Below are positions 43,503 through 53,699 of a DNA stretch of 64,000 bases, one piece after another (the stretch's first letter is position 1; each line of letters opens with the position of its first letter). The position numbers and the translations under genes are program-made. The stretch covers positions 7,637,091 through 7,701,090 of the forward strand of contig OY997640.1 of the NCBI GenBank assembly GCA_963921795.1, given 5' to 3'. The notes beneath the pieces are model-generated. The model was not told the DNA's origin and ran no database searches. It saw only the letters and a list, made by a program, of their open reading frames with translations. The stretch is from Nannobrachium achirus. Its lineage: Eukaryota; Chordata; Actinopteri; Myctophiformes; Myctophidae.

Positions 43503-43766
43503 AAATGGTAAATGGTAAATGGTGCATTTATGCTTTATCCAAGGCGCTTTACAGAGATTGTGCATTACATTCATCCATTCACACATACATTCATACACCG
43601 ATGGCCATGCACCAACCTGCTCACTGGGAGAAACTAGGGGTTCAGAGTCTTGCGAAGGACTCTTTGACACTAACTCTGGAGTAGAACTCTGGGATCGAAC
43701 TGGGAACCCCTTGGGAACCCTCCGTGTTCTAAGATGGCAACTCTACCCCTGAGCCACTGCCGCCCT
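43503..43766 (-). mobile_element. tRNA-derived SINE
   Basis: Read on the minus strand it starts GGGCGGCAGTGGCTCAGGGG TAGAG (A box TGGCTCAGGGG), then AGTTCGATCCC (B box), a body ending AAAGCGCCTTGGATAAAGC and a tail of ACCATTT repeats (plus strand TAAATGG at 43503-43522). Full-length; no clear flanking duplication. Confidence 0.85.
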
Positions 43767-44214
43767 CGCCCCCAGCATGCCATCTCATTAGAGTTCGCAA
43801 CGTGCCTGAAAATGAAGGCCCGGACCGGGCTCTATCACAGAGTAAAAGTAATACAATATATTCTCTTCTTTGATGGACCGACTAATTAGCATACATTTTA
43901 GGCCCTACCAGGCAAGACAACGGGTCGGGTAGGGTCGGGTTCGGGCAGAATTTGAGAACTCTACATCTGGCCTCTGGCTCTGGTCAGGTCAACAACATGT
44001 TGCAGCCGGAAAATTAATGGAGGGTGCCTTCTTGGCCAATCCCCACGGCTGATGGGTCGGGTTAACCAATCGGGGAAGCTTGATTGAATGATCATTGAAA
44101 TGAACATTTTCAAGTGGAACCTGATCCAGAAAGGGTTGGGAACCACTGCAGTAGGATATGACCCTCCATTTACCCCTGTAACCCCACCATTCGCACTCTT
44201 AACATTTACCGAGG

Positions 44215-45122
44215 TAGGATTTATACCAGGCAGCAACCTTACCCTGCTTGCTTCACTGCTTTTCACTGCTTCACTGCTTTTTGCGGATGACGTGGTCCTG
44301 ATGGAACCATCGGTCCGAGACCTTCAGCTCTCGCTGGATCGGTTCGCAGCCGAGTGTACAGCGGCTGGAATGAGGATCAGCATCTCTAAATCTGAGGCTA
44401 TGGTTCTCAGCAGGAAACCGATGGATTGTGCAGTCCAAGTATAGGGAATGAGGCTTTACTCCAGGTGAAGGAGTTTAAGTATCTCGGGGTCTTGTTCACG
44501 AATGAGAGAAAGGGGAAGACGGAGATCAGCCGGAGAATCGGAGCAGCAGCAGCGGTTTTGCAGTCACTAAATCGCACTGTTGTGAAGAAAAAAGAGTTGA
44601 GCCGGAAGGCAAAGCTCTCTGTCTACCGAGCAATCTTCGTTCCTACTCTCACTTATGGTCATGAAGTGTGTGTGGGTCATGACCGAAAGTATATGGTCAC
44701 AGGTGCAAGCGGCTGAAATGAGTTTCCTCAGACGGGTGGCTGGTATCTCCCTTAGAGATAGGGTGAGAAGTTCAGTCACCCGAGAGAGTAGAACCGCTGC
44801 TCCTACACTTGGAAAGGCGTCAGCTTAGGTGGTTCGGGCATCTAGTACGGATGCCCCCCGAGCGCCTACCTAGGAAGGTCCTCGATGCACGTCCCACTGG
44901 GAGGAGACCCCATGGCAGACCAAAGACCAGATGGAAGGATTATATCTCCAAACTGGCTTGGGAACGCCTCGTATACTCCCTGCGGGAGTGGAGGAAGTTG
45001 CTCGGGATAAGGAAATGTGGAAGTCTCAGTTGGAACTGTTACCCCCGCGACCCGATTCCGGATAAGCGGTTGAAGATGAGGATGGAGCAACCTCACCCTC
45101 CTAATGCAGCCAGCCCTCCTTA
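44215..45122 (+). pseudogene. Decayed non-LTR retrotransposon reverse transcriptase, 3' part
   Basis: LLFADDVVLMEPSVRDLQLS (the RT FADD box near 44280), AAGMRISISKSEAMVLSRK, VKEFKYLGVLFTNE, RKAKLSVYRAIFVPTLTYGHE, EMSFLRRVAGIS, RQLRWFGHLVRM and GRRPHGRPKTRWKDYIS follow in order but in different frames: shifts or stops near 44440, 44700 and 44790. It ends CCGGATAAGCGGTTGAAGAT, the usual 3' end of this abundant fish LINE. The clade looks RTE/Rex-like, but I cannot fix it. 5' truncated. Confidence 0.85.
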
Positions 45123-45689
45123 ACGGACACCTCTAACTTTATTCTTCAGTATTATGGCCATGCTGTTGAATATTTTAGTCCTGTCTAATGAATTCAAGCA
45201 ATCACACAGTATACGGTGAGAAAAGACCTACTGTTAAAGCGTTCTCAGAGCATCGCTTCACATTTGTCTCCTTTCTTTTTTATATCATGTAAAATGCACC
45301 CGATGATGCCATCTTACTGCTTTAGAGGTGCGCAACAGAACAAAATAAATGAGGTATGCGGGCGTGCAATTTGCATTTATACCCACGATTACAGTCAGAG
45401 TGATGAGTCATTGTCAGGGCGAGAAGAAAGCAGTGCCATCATTCGGGGCTGACATTGCCGAGGCCCCCCATCCATTCCCTCTAATAAACTCTTTGGGTTT
45501 CAAAAGTAATTCCTCCCAAAGGGGGCATGAAATAGGGTAACCATCGCTGGGCCCTCATCCTGCCACCGGCTGCAACCTGCACAGCACCTTTTCATTCCGC
45601 TGCTGTCGTGGCAGTGGCAGAAAACTCTTATCTCCATATTGTAACTTTTTGTGTTGTATTGATCACAGGCTACTACACTAATATTGTCA

Positions 45690-46030
45690 CATTTCGAGCG
45701 AGTTGTGGATGCGTTATTTGGAAACGCACGAGTTCTGGGCAAACCCCGCCCATGGAAGCTTTTGATTGGCTGAACTGGAGCTAGGGAGCACTCCTTTTTG
45801 TTTGCTTGGACCGCGCAGAGGTGCGATCACGTAACCTAACCCTAACCCTAACTCTAACCCTAACCCTAACCTTAACCTCAGTAAAACTATGCCTAAACCT
45901 AAACCTAACCCTAACCCTAACCTCAGTGAAACTAATGCTTATGAGTAACTAACCTGCCAACGGGCGTGAAAACAAACAACTCCGCCCAGAACTCATGTGC
46001 GATTCCAAATCAGGCGTTGTGGATCTGCTA
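45690..46030. mobile_element. Telomere-like cassette 2 in an inverted repeat
   Basis: Arms GTTATTTGGAAACGCACGAG TTCTGGGC and GCCCAGAACTCATGTGCGAT TCCAAAT surround two blocks of CCTAA/CCCTAA repeats (about 45833-45882 and 45892-45922). Each block ends ACCTCAGT(A/G)AAACTA. The right flank holds a hairpin-module right arm (GTTGTGGATCTGCTACTTTT). Confidence 0.8.
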
Positions 46031-46113
46031 CTTTTGCTGTTTTTGACAAACCTAACCCTGACAAGTTTTGGATATTATGAGGTTCCCACACGTCAGGGAC
46101 GATTTTCTAGACT

Positions 46114-46558
46114 CAGGCATGTGCACACATAGACATCAAAGGGGGCTTGAGCCCCTGCCCTTTTACCTATCTGTAAAAAGTGCCCTCTTCAGTCCATGAA
46201 TGCAGTTTTTACTATGGTGAAAGAAACGCAAATGCCCTCTTTCCATGCCATACCTGAAGGCAGCATTCAAGAGAATTGCCTTGTCCAAACTCTCCTGAAC
46301 TTGAACGCAGCATCTTATGTTGAAAGAATTGCTCTCTCTGTGTAGAAATCCATGCCGTCACGCCACATATCCGGTATTCACTTGATTATGCTTAGTTTAG
46401 TGTGGTATCAAGTACCGGAAATAGCCGACCTCCAAGCCCACAACGCGGCACGCTGCAACGCGTTGTGGGCTTGGAGGTCTGCTATTATCAAAATGTTCAC
46501 CAAACGCCCTTTTAGAAATGTCAGCCCCTGCCTCTCTAACATTCTCTGCACGTCCCTG
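46114..46558. mobile_element. hAT element (CAGGCATGTGCA/TGCACGTCCCTG), 445 bp
   Basis: Flanks TCTAGACT (46106-46113) and GCTAGACT (46559-46566) form an 8-bp duplication with one mismatch. It carries the hairpin module 46417-46490. It is the best-preserved member of the family also seen at 10.5, 21.8, 50.8 and 53.4 kb. No transposase. Confidence 0.88.
46417..46490. repeat. Hairpin module with compensatory changes
   Basis: AATAGCCGACCTCCAAGCCC ACAACGCG pairs with CGCGTTGTGGGCTTGGAGGT CTGCTATT. The common GCTCAC/GTGAGC and TCTACAAG/CTTGTAGA are here GCCCAC/GTGGGC and CCTCCAAG/CTTGGAGG, changed on both sides. Confidence 0.92.
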
Positions 46559-46869
46559 GCTAGACTGATTGAGGGTATGATCATGATGATGAGAGAAAGA
46601 CTGATTATTTTAATTTGCAAGTCCAACACATTTCCAATGATCATTTCCACTTACAGTAAGTATAATCATCCAGTATCAGCTCTGACCATGTCATTTCATC
46701 AAAGAAATTGTCCTACTGGTGTGATTAATAAATCACACCAGTGCAAAGTGAGCGGCGCAAACACGGCACGTGCATATCTCCTTGTATGGGCCGTTCTGTC
46801 CGTGACGTTACTTTATGTGTATGAGTATGAATCTCCATACAATGGACTGTGTATGTGTGGGTATATTTG

Positions 46870-47500
46870 AGCAAAAAAAAACATTTAACGTACTGCTGTT
46901 TCTGTGTCAGAAACTATTAATTTGCTGATGCTTCATACAGTCTGATGCTTTCATTCGCAGTGGAAAATAGGCCTCAATTAAAAAAGGTCATTACTTTTCT
47001 TTATCGCCAGGTAATATTCACCTTCTGTGTGGATGTCCTCATGACACAAACAGCAGTTTAAATTAATGCAAAAATAATCACTCTAAATAAGCACTCAAGG
47101 TGTCTAAGGACCTTCACACATTATTTCACACATTATTTTTTTAACCATACGGTAAAGACATTTTTATATTATCCATTGCACCAAATGGTTTTAATTTAAA
47201 TTGAGTGTATAGCACACAGGCCTTGGAAATATAGTTTGTGTTATGTGTGTGATATTGGCAGCTAGAACTGGTTCTAAATGGGTCTTTGATGGGGTTCAAC
47301 ATGGGGTATTTGAAAATAACCGTTCAACACCACTCACGACGAGTCACACTGTGAACATTTTGAACATTTAGAAGTTGAGGTTGTGAACATTTTGAACATT
47401 TCTCTAATGGGTGTCCATAGCACACAATGGGCTCTATTTTTGTCCATGTCTTACCCCTTATCCCTAAACTTACCCTTTTTACTATTTTGAAAAACATTTT
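46870..47500. other. AT-rich, no feature recognised
   Basis: No ORF, inverted repeat or known repeat was recognised, apart from a small direct repeat (GTGAACATTTTGAACATTT at about 47350 and 47383). Confidence 0.4.
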
Positions 47501-47502
47501 AA

Positions 47503-47665
47503 AGGGGCCACACCATGCTTTTAAAAATATATATTTTGTATAAATATTGGTCCATAATACAATTTTATCCAGGTTTTAGCCTAAACAACCACTCGGATAT
47601 TAAAATATGATGTTCTGTCTGTCTCTAATTCCAAGCTGTTTCAGATGCAATACCAAAATGCAATT
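47503..47665. mobile_element. Fragment of the AGGGGCCACACCATG MITE
   Basis: After TTAA at 47499-47502, about 160 bp match 7358-7520, then the match is lost. Confidence 0.85.
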
Positions 47666-47744
47666 TTTCTTTTTCTTTTTTCCTGATCCAGGAGACTTAA
47701 CATAGATCAAAACACATCTGATTTGGCTGAAGAGCCTAGTAGCA

Positions 47745-47840
47745 ACTATATACAATTCTTGACATGGATTTTGAGTGTGGTTTAAACTCATGACCATTGG
47801 CATTCAAGGCAAATGCTCTAACCACTACACTAGTGCACTT
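47745..47840 (-). repeat. tRNA-like SINE head or tRNA pseudogene
   Basis: The minus strand reads GTGTAGTGGTTAGAGCATTTG CC then GGTCATGAGTTTAAACCAC: A-box- and B-box-like segments about 35 nt apart. The arms pair poorly, so a functional tRNA is unlikely. Confidence 0.5.
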
Positions 47841-48310
47841 TTCCAAGTGACCATTTATCTGCATTTTTTTCCTGTGATAAGGGCTAAGGGTAAGGCATTG
47901 ACAAATATATATCGCAATATTCTCAAATGGTGGTGTGCATGTCCGTGACATGAAGACGTTTGAGAACCACTGTTCTGACTCACTGATGCCCTGCAGGTGT
48001 TCATGCAAGCCGACGGACTGAATGCTAACATTTAAAAAACTCTAAGCAAGGGGTTAGGGTTAGGCAGCCACTTCAACGTTTTCAGGCCAAGGACCCCTTA
48101 GATGAGAGAGAGATGAAGCAGGGATCCCCACAACCTGTTTGTAGATTCCATTTAGTTTCATTGTTTGACAGCACAATCATCAATGTATTTTGGATTCATG
48201 TCAATTTGTGCTTTCAGATATTTAACCACTTGAACCGTCAATACTTAATAAACTTGACCTTTCACTCTTTACTTAGTCTGCTCTTTTTCCCCTCTACACC
48301 AAAGCCCTTT

Positions 48311-48389
48311 GCCGAAAATAGCTGATCTACAAGCTCACAATGCCTCGCAGCTCGAGGCGTTGTGAGCTTGTAGATCTGATATTTTTGGC
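48311..48389. repeat. Hairpin module
   Basis: GCCGAAAATAGCTGATCTAC through TGCCTCGCAGCTCGAGGCG to TTTTTGGC. The stem includes the flanking GCC/GGC. Confidence 0.9.
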
Positions 48390-48819
48390 TAAGGTTCTCA
48401 GAATATGGACGCTAGGGTTCAAGTGATTAACCAACCTCGGTTCGAAGTGAAGTGGTGAATTTATATTCTATGTGTTCTAGATCTATATATACTGTGATCG
48501 ATACTTTCTATGTGCTTTAGTTCTAGTTCTGAATGAATGAATGATTTTGTCTGGAGAGCCAAATTGTCATGTGAAGCTTGGCCAATCCTCAATTCTTCAT
48601 TCTGGACATGCACGGGACATGTATGGGACAGACAAAACTAACCAATCACAGCGCAGAGATGCACGGGACAGGTATGGGACACACAAAGCCACACCTTGGA
48701 ACCGGCTTTCACCGCTTCAAAAAAGGAGAAAAAAAGGTTTCTATCACTCAAAGATTTGGAGGACCCCCTGTAGTAACTCTGGGGACCCCCTAGGGGTCCC
48801 GGACCCCCTGTTGAAGACC

Positions 48820-49066
48820 GGGATGGTGTTTTCTGCTGGTGTTTCAGTCCGAGTGTATCAAAGGGTGCGTTCGGAAATGCGCACCGGGTGTGTGCTCAGT
48901 GTAGTGAGTGCCTAAACCTAACCCTATTGCCTAACCCTAACCCTAACCTCAGTAAAACTATGCCTAAACCTAACCATAACCCCTAACCCTAACCACACCC
49001 GGTGCGCATTTACGAACGCACCCTTTGATACACTCGGATTGAATCACCAGCAGAAAACACTCTCCC
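48820..49066. mobile_element. Telomere-like cassette 3 with 10-bp direct repeat
   Basis: GTTGAAGACC is duplicated at 48810-48819 and 49067-49076. The arms GTGTTTTCTGCTGGTGTTTC...GTATCAAAGGGTGCG pair with their complements up to 49060 over about 60 nt. The core has CCTAACCCTA repeats and the shared ACCTCAGTAAAACTATGCC string. Confidence 0.85.
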
Positions 49067-49107
49067 GTTGAAGACCCCTGCTCTAAGCCACCATAAATTG
49101 ACAAAGT

Positions 49108-49806
49108 TCATCCGTCTTTCTCCTTCGACTTGAGGAAGGGCTGGTGGAGCACGTCGTACAGACGGCTGGCCTTTCGCGGCCCTAATCCTGGACAGAGGCC
49201 CAGGTCTTCTTTAGAAGCGCTGATGATCCCCTCCACGGAAGAGAAGGTGGACAAGAGCGTGATGGCGTCGGTCTTGTTGATGGACCTCACGGTGGTCAGG
49301 CAGTCGGTCACCGTGGACAGATAGTCCTTCTCCACGCGCTCCTTCAGGAGATCGGCGGGCTTCTTCTCGTAGGCCTTGTACGTCTCCAGGTACCGCCCCG
49401 CCTCCTCCGGGCTCCAGGCCAGGATGAGCGTGCACTCGGCGCGGATGCAGACGGGGGCGAGCGCCTTCAGCGCGTGCTGCGGATCCTTCACGTCCACCTG
49501 CACCAGCAGCACGCGCAGGGCGAAGCCGCCGCGTCCCAGCTGCTTGAGGCGCCCGTGTATGTAGTCGGGGTTGAGGCTGTGGTACCTGAGGCTGAGGAAG
49601 AGGGCGCACGTCGTCAGTCCCAGGACGTAGTCCGGCACGACGTCGCCGAACTCCCACGGGACGCTCCGCACGAACTTCAGGACGGGGTTTCCCCTCTGCC
49701 GGGGGCTGACGACGATGCTGCTTCCGGAGCCCGCCGGCTTGCTCCCCAGGCTGAGCCCTGGCTCTGGCTTTTGACCGTCTACGCATGCCTGGCTACTGTC
49801 AGTCAT
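49108..49806 (-). CDS. ercc1: ERCC1-like DNA repair protein, intronless ORF
   Basis: 232 residues, ATG at 49804-49806, TGA at 49108-49110. It opens with a short variable stretch, then [20 protein letters not shown] and [20 protein letters not shown], the start of the ERCC1 central domain. [20 protein letters not shown], then [20 protein letters not shown], and a C-terminal tandem helix-hairpin-helix with [17 protein letters not shown], complete it. Family knowledge: ERCC1 is the non-catalytic partner of XPF in the 5' nuclease of nucleotide excision repair; the C-terminal helix-hairpin-helix pairs with XPF and the central domain binds XPA. Vertebrate ERCC1 genes have about ten exons and a longer N-terminus (human about 297 residues); this copy has no introns and a shorter start. 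It is strongly GC- and CpG-rich against AT-rich surroundings. Most likely a retrogene with an intact frame; expression is unknown. Confidence 0.9.
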   Translation of the reverse strand: MTDSSQACVDGQKPEPGLSLGSKPAGSGSSIVVSPRQRGNPVLKFVRSVPWEFGDVVPDYVLGLTTCALFLSLRYHSLNPDYIHGRLKQLGRGGFALRVLLVQVDVKDPQHALKALAPVCIRAECTLILAWSPEEAGRYLETYKAYEKKPADLLKERVEKDYLSTVTDCLTTVRSINKTDAITLLSTFSSVEGIISASKEDLGLCPGLGPRKASRLYDVLHQPFLKSKEKDG

Positions 49807-50095
49807 TTTGAGTTTCCGGTCAGTGTTTAAAGCCCGATGATCCAGAGAGAGAGAAAGAGTGAGAGAGAGAGAATTGACGATGATGATTGATGATTATGAA
49901 GATGGCTGTCGGGTGGAAACGTCATACAGTATGTCCATAACGGCTACCTTTCAGCAAATCAATTGATCCAATGTAGTTATTATTTACACAATCACACAAG
50001 CTCTGGTCAATACTGCTCATTGTCTGCCCGCTGTACACGTATGTTATCTTCATTATTTATCTATCAGTCAGGTTCTCCTCGAAATGACGTAAGAC

Positions 50096-50127
50096 CCTGC
50101 CTTTGTACCGACAGTACAAAGGCAGGT
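50096..50127. repeat. Short perfect hairpin
   Basis: CCTGCCTTTGTAC and GTACAAAGGCAGG with a CGACA loop. No relation to the main hairpin module. Confidence 0.8.
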
Positions 50128-50129
50128 GC

Positions 50130-50830
50130 AGCCAAAGGGTAGATCTTTTTTGCCCATACATGGTGTTACATGCGTGCCCACACTGTTTTGTAGGAACAGT
50201 ATTTCTAGTTGGTTAAATGTATTGTATAAAACCCACAGACGGACTTAACATTAAAAAGACTTCACTCAAGGTAGACACCTTGTCCGACAGCAACTATCAA
50301 CAACCATAAATAATAAAGTGGGAATGATTGTTCCCATGCTGAGACTTTAGGTTAAGAGATGCCTTTTTTAATGTAAATGCACACATCATCGCCATCGTCA
50401 TCGTTGTCATCATCAATATCGTCATCATTCTCATGACCATCGCCATTGATGTCATCTTGACTGTATCAAACAGTGTCATTGGATTTGCAGCCAGCCATTA
50501 AACTATAACACAAAGCAGGCGTAGGAGCGGTGGTCGCTCAAAAACAAAAAATGGGCTCTCACAATCCACAAACAAGACATTAAATGAGCCAATAAAAAAG
50601 AACACATTATAATCCGTTAATAAATGACTGATATAAATGTTTACGGGTCAAAACTAAATTTGTTTTAATGACTTAGGAAATGGAGTTGCGGAAGGACGTG
50701 ACAGTTTAAAAAATGTAAATAAATCAAGTCTTAAGTTGATGCTAAAATGCGACTAAAAGCTAACCATTTCATTACACTTCAATTGACCATGTAGGCCTAC
50801 ATACATACTGTACATACATAGGCCTATATA
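50130..50830. other. No gene recognised
   Basis: Degenerate ATC/GAT-rich tract at 50385-50460 (source of a Met/Thr-rich artefact ORF). The rest is AT-rich without repeats I recognise. Confidence 0.4.
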
Positions 50831-50841
50831 TACATACGTAC

Positions 50842-51265
50842 CAGGGACGTGCAGAGAATGTTAGAGAGGCAGGGGCTGACATTTCTAAAAGGGCCTTTTG
50901 GTGAAAATATCGAAAATAGTAGACCTCAAGCTCACAGCTTGGAGGTCGGCTATTTTCGGCACTTGATACCACACTGAACTAAACATAATCAATCAAAGTC
51001 AATACTGGAGATACAGCATGGATTTTTACACGGAGAGGGCAATTCTTTCAACATAAGATGCTGCATTCAAGTTCAGGAGAGTTTGGACAAGGACATTCTC
51101 TTGAATGGTTCCTCCAGGTATGGCATGGAAAGAGGGCATTTGCATTTCTTTCACCATAGAAAAAACTGCATTCATGGTCTGGACTCTGGAGAGGGCACTT
51201 TTTACTGACGGATAAAAGGGCAGGGGCTCAAGCGGCCCTTTGATGTCTATGTGTGCACGTGCCTG
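50842..51265. mobile_element. hAT-type repeat (CAGGGACGTGCAGAGAATG), minus orientation
   Basis: Ends CAGGGACGTGCAGAG and GTGCACGTGCCTG. The body is the complement of 46114-46558 and includes hairpin module 50911-50960. No matching target duplication. Confidence 0.82.
50911..50960. repeat. Hairpin module, short loop, partial
   Basis: CGAAAATAGTAGACCTCAAGC, TCACA, GCTTGGAGGTCGGCTATTTTCG. Confidence 0.85.
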
Positions 51266-51645
51266 TACTGTACATACCGGTACATACATACATTTTACAG
51301 TGTAGATTGAAATCCTAGAGGTGAAAAGTGGTATCAAATGGGGGTCTGTGGCCTTTTATGCATAGTAAACTGGGGGTGTACAAATGGAACCAAACAAACC
51401 CAGAGAGTCCATTTGGTTCCATGTGTCACAGAAACCTAAGGGTCCATTTAGACCGCTGGAGAAACAGTATAGCTTAATACTACTGTCATCTCTACAGCCA
51501 GCTACACCTGCTGCCCAATTTATTTATTTGTTTCATTATTCATTATTATATAACCTTTATGTCTGAACCTATAGATCCAATGCCTGCTGGACAGAGCTTT
51601 TCGGCTGCAGCCAGGGGTGTCACAAGGGGGGAGTGGGACTGAGTT

Positions 51646-51956
51646 CAGGGGTGGATTAACCCCTGCGAGGGCCCCTGGCCTATAATTTTTTAGGGGCCCC
51701 CCCACCCTCCACGATAACCCTCCTCCCGCCCGACGCGCACTACCCAGCTTGGATTTTAAGCCATGATGATCATCTGTGGGCCAAAAAAACACCTGTAGAC
51801 AGCAGAGGAGGGGCCAGCACATTTGATTTTTAATTAATGTATACATTTAATTTGAGTAAATTGTCAATGACCATGCGGTCCAGTTCCCCCAAGGGCCCCT
51901 GAGAGCCAAGGGCCCCTGGCAACAGCCCCACCGGCCCAATGGTTAATACAGCCCTG
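51646..51956. mobile_element. Nested hAT MITE, 311 bp, perfect 8-bp duplication
   Basis: CAGGGGTGGATTAACCCC at the left and TTAATACAGCCCTG at the right. ACTGAGTT is duplicated at 51638-51645 and 51957-51964. The sister at 40461 reads GGGACTGAGTTACTAGGG without interruption. Confidence 0.95.
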
Positions 51957-51974
51957 ACTGAGTTACTAGGGCCC

Positions 51975-52014
51975 AAAAATAGCAGATCTACAAGCTTGTA
52001 GATCTGCTATTTTT
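51975..52014. repeat. Hairpin module, perfect 40-bp palindrome with no loop
   Basis: AAAAATAGCAGATCTACAAG is followed directly by its exact complement. The central GC-rich loop present in other copies is absent. Confidence 0.97.
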
Positions 52015-52250
52015 TCAAAGTTGTGAAAATATGTGAAAAATCTTTGAATATATGTATTAAAAAAATAATAACTGTAACTCATTTTTTTCTTCTGGGGGGT
52101 CCCTGGAACTAAATATTTTGAGATGGGGGTCCGTGGCCAAATACTTATCATTTTGGGGGTCCTTCTCATGAAAAGGTTTTAGCACCACTGACATAGAAAG
52201 GATAGAAGGATTTGAAATATTCAAAGACTTGCACAAATGTTCATGATTTT

Positions 52251-52309
52251 AAAAAAATAGCAGATCTACACTCTGTGCCGCGCTCTGAGCTTGTATGTCT
52301 ACTATTTTT
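52251..52309. repeat. Hairpin module, diverged
   Basis: AAAAATAGCAGATCTACA pairs with TGTATGTCTACTATTTTT apart from two pairs. Confidence 0.75.
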
Positions 52310-52856
52310 CAATAGTTAAAGCACGAAATAACGCGTAATAATACGTTCCCAGTCTAAATGGGTTAAACCCCCTCCCCCTATGAAGAACATTCATGGGGGG
52401 GCCCCGCAGTGAATCCTTGTACCCAGGGCCCAGAATTTGGTGCGACACCCTTGCCCATGCAGAACCACGCCGCTGTCCTGCTTTGCAGAATGGGATTTGA
52501 AGACGACGGGGGAGCTGCCTGCCATAATGTCATTCTGTATTCGCCGTCTGTTCCACCGCCATCTGCCCGTAGTTAAGCAAACACGGGGGAGCTCTCACCT
52601 GTGAAATTATACTTCCCCGGCACCTTTTGTACTCGACAACAACCCCCAAAAAGGGAGAAAAAAAAGCCCCCATAACTCATGAACAGATTGCATTATGTAA
52701 CGTTTAATTACTTGGGTAATGAGAAGCCAGTTCAGGGACCATACCTCACTCCTGTTAACGGGGGCAGACTTTGCGTGCTGGTGATTCCAAACACCGCTTA
52801 TTGCTTGATGTTCACTGATGCAGGTACGTCCACGCTAGCACCACTTATACCCATAA

Positions 52857-53300
52857 AGCAGGGGTCTTCAACAGGGGGTCTTGGACCCCTAGCGGGTCCT
52901 CAGAGTTACTACAGGGGGTCCTTCAAATGTTTGTGTGATAGAAACCTTGTTTCTCTTTTATATCAACCACTTGAACTAGTGTCCATATTCTGAGAACTTT
53001 ATCCAAAAATAGCGGATGGCTGCGATGCGTTGTGAGCTTGCAGATCGGCTATTTTCGGTTTGGTGTAGAGGGGAAAAAGAGCAGACTAAGTACAGAGTAA
53101 AAGGGCAAGTTTAATGGGTAATGACGGCTCAAGTGGTTAAATATCTGAAAACACAAATTGACATGAATCCAAAATATACTGATGATTGCGCTGTCAAACG
53201 ATGAAACTATATGGAATCTATGAAAAGGTTGTGGGGGTCCCAGCTTCATCTCTCTCTCAACTAAGGGGTCCTTGGCCTGAAAACGTTGAAGACCCTTGCC
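52857..53300 (-). repeat. Dispersed GGTCTTCAACG family copy, minus orientation
   Basis: The complement of 32008-32405 across the GGGGGTCCTT, GTACAGAGTAAAAGG and ACAAATTGACATGAATCC blocks, with a half-conserved hairpin module at 53003-53058 whose left arm is shortened. Confidence 0.8.
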
Positions 53301-53310
53301 ATAAAGTAAA

Positions 53311-53399
<89 letters not shown>
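53311..53399. repeat. (GT)n microsatellite
   Basis: About 45 GT units. The adjoining hAT repeat (53399-53693) starts directly at its end. Confidence 0.97.
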
Positions 53400-53400
<1 letters not shown>

Positions 53401-53693
53401 CCTCTCCAGACCATGTCCAAACTCTCCTGAACTAGATAGAGCATCTTATGTTGAAAGAATTGCCCTCTTTGTGTAGAAATCCATGGTGTACGCTACGTCG
53501 CTACATCTCCAGTTTTGACTGCTTAGTTCACAGTGGTATCAAGCACCGAAAATAGCCGTCCTCCAAGCTCACAACGCATCACAGCGTGACGCGTTGTGAG
53601 TTTGAAGGTCGGCTATTTTCGATATTTTCACCGAAAGGTGCTTTTAGAAATTTCAGCCCCTGCCTCTCTAACATTATCTGCACGTCCCTGCCC
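53399..53693. mobile_element. hAT-type repeat (CAGGGACGTGCA family), left part lost
   Basis: CCTCTCCAGACCATG to TTATCTGCACGTCCCTG matches the right two thirds of 46114-46558, including hairpin module 53546-53621 (CAACGCATC/GACGCGTTG loop region). Confidence 0.8.
53546..53621. repeat. Hairpin module
   Basis: CGAAAATAGCCGTCCTCCAA pairs with TTGAAGGTCGGCTATTTTCG apart from isolated mismatches. Confidence 0.88.
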
Positions 53694-53699
53694 TGGGTA

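Larger units (their letters stand above)
48070..49085 (+). repeat. Dispersed GGTCTTCAACG family copy, interrupted
   Basis: TTCAACGTTTTCAGGCCAAG opens it, with an AGATGAGAGAGAGATGAAGC unit and the ATTTTGGATTCATGTCAATT block, hairpin module 48311-48389, and the end GACCCCCTGTTGAAGACC at about 48801. About 320 bp of unrelated sequence (48425-48745, with ATGCACGGGACATGTATGGG repeats) is inserted, and a telomere-like cassette splits the 3' end. Confidence 0.75.
51612..52453. mobile_element. hAT-like repeat (CAGGGGTGTCACAAGG family) carrying a nested hAT
   Basis: It opens CAGGGGTGTCACAAGGGG and ends TTGGTGCGACACCCTTG. Same body as 40461-40897 and 13507-14030, with two hairpin modules (51975-52014 and 52251-52309). 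A 311-bp element lies nested at 51646. Confidence 0.85.

Noticed and set aside
45833-45922. A true telomere or fusion point
   Set aside because: The CCCTAA runs are short, degenerate and enclosed in inverted repeats with ordinary sequence on both sides, so they are interstitial cassettes.
47745-47840. Functional tRNA gene on the minus strand
   Set aside because: Only box-like segments remain and the stems do not pair well; kept as a SINE or pseudogene fragment.
49211-49830. 191- and 118-residue ORFs overlapping the ercc1-like gene
   Set aside because: Alternative frames kept open by high GC; Arg/Ala-rich composition without family features.
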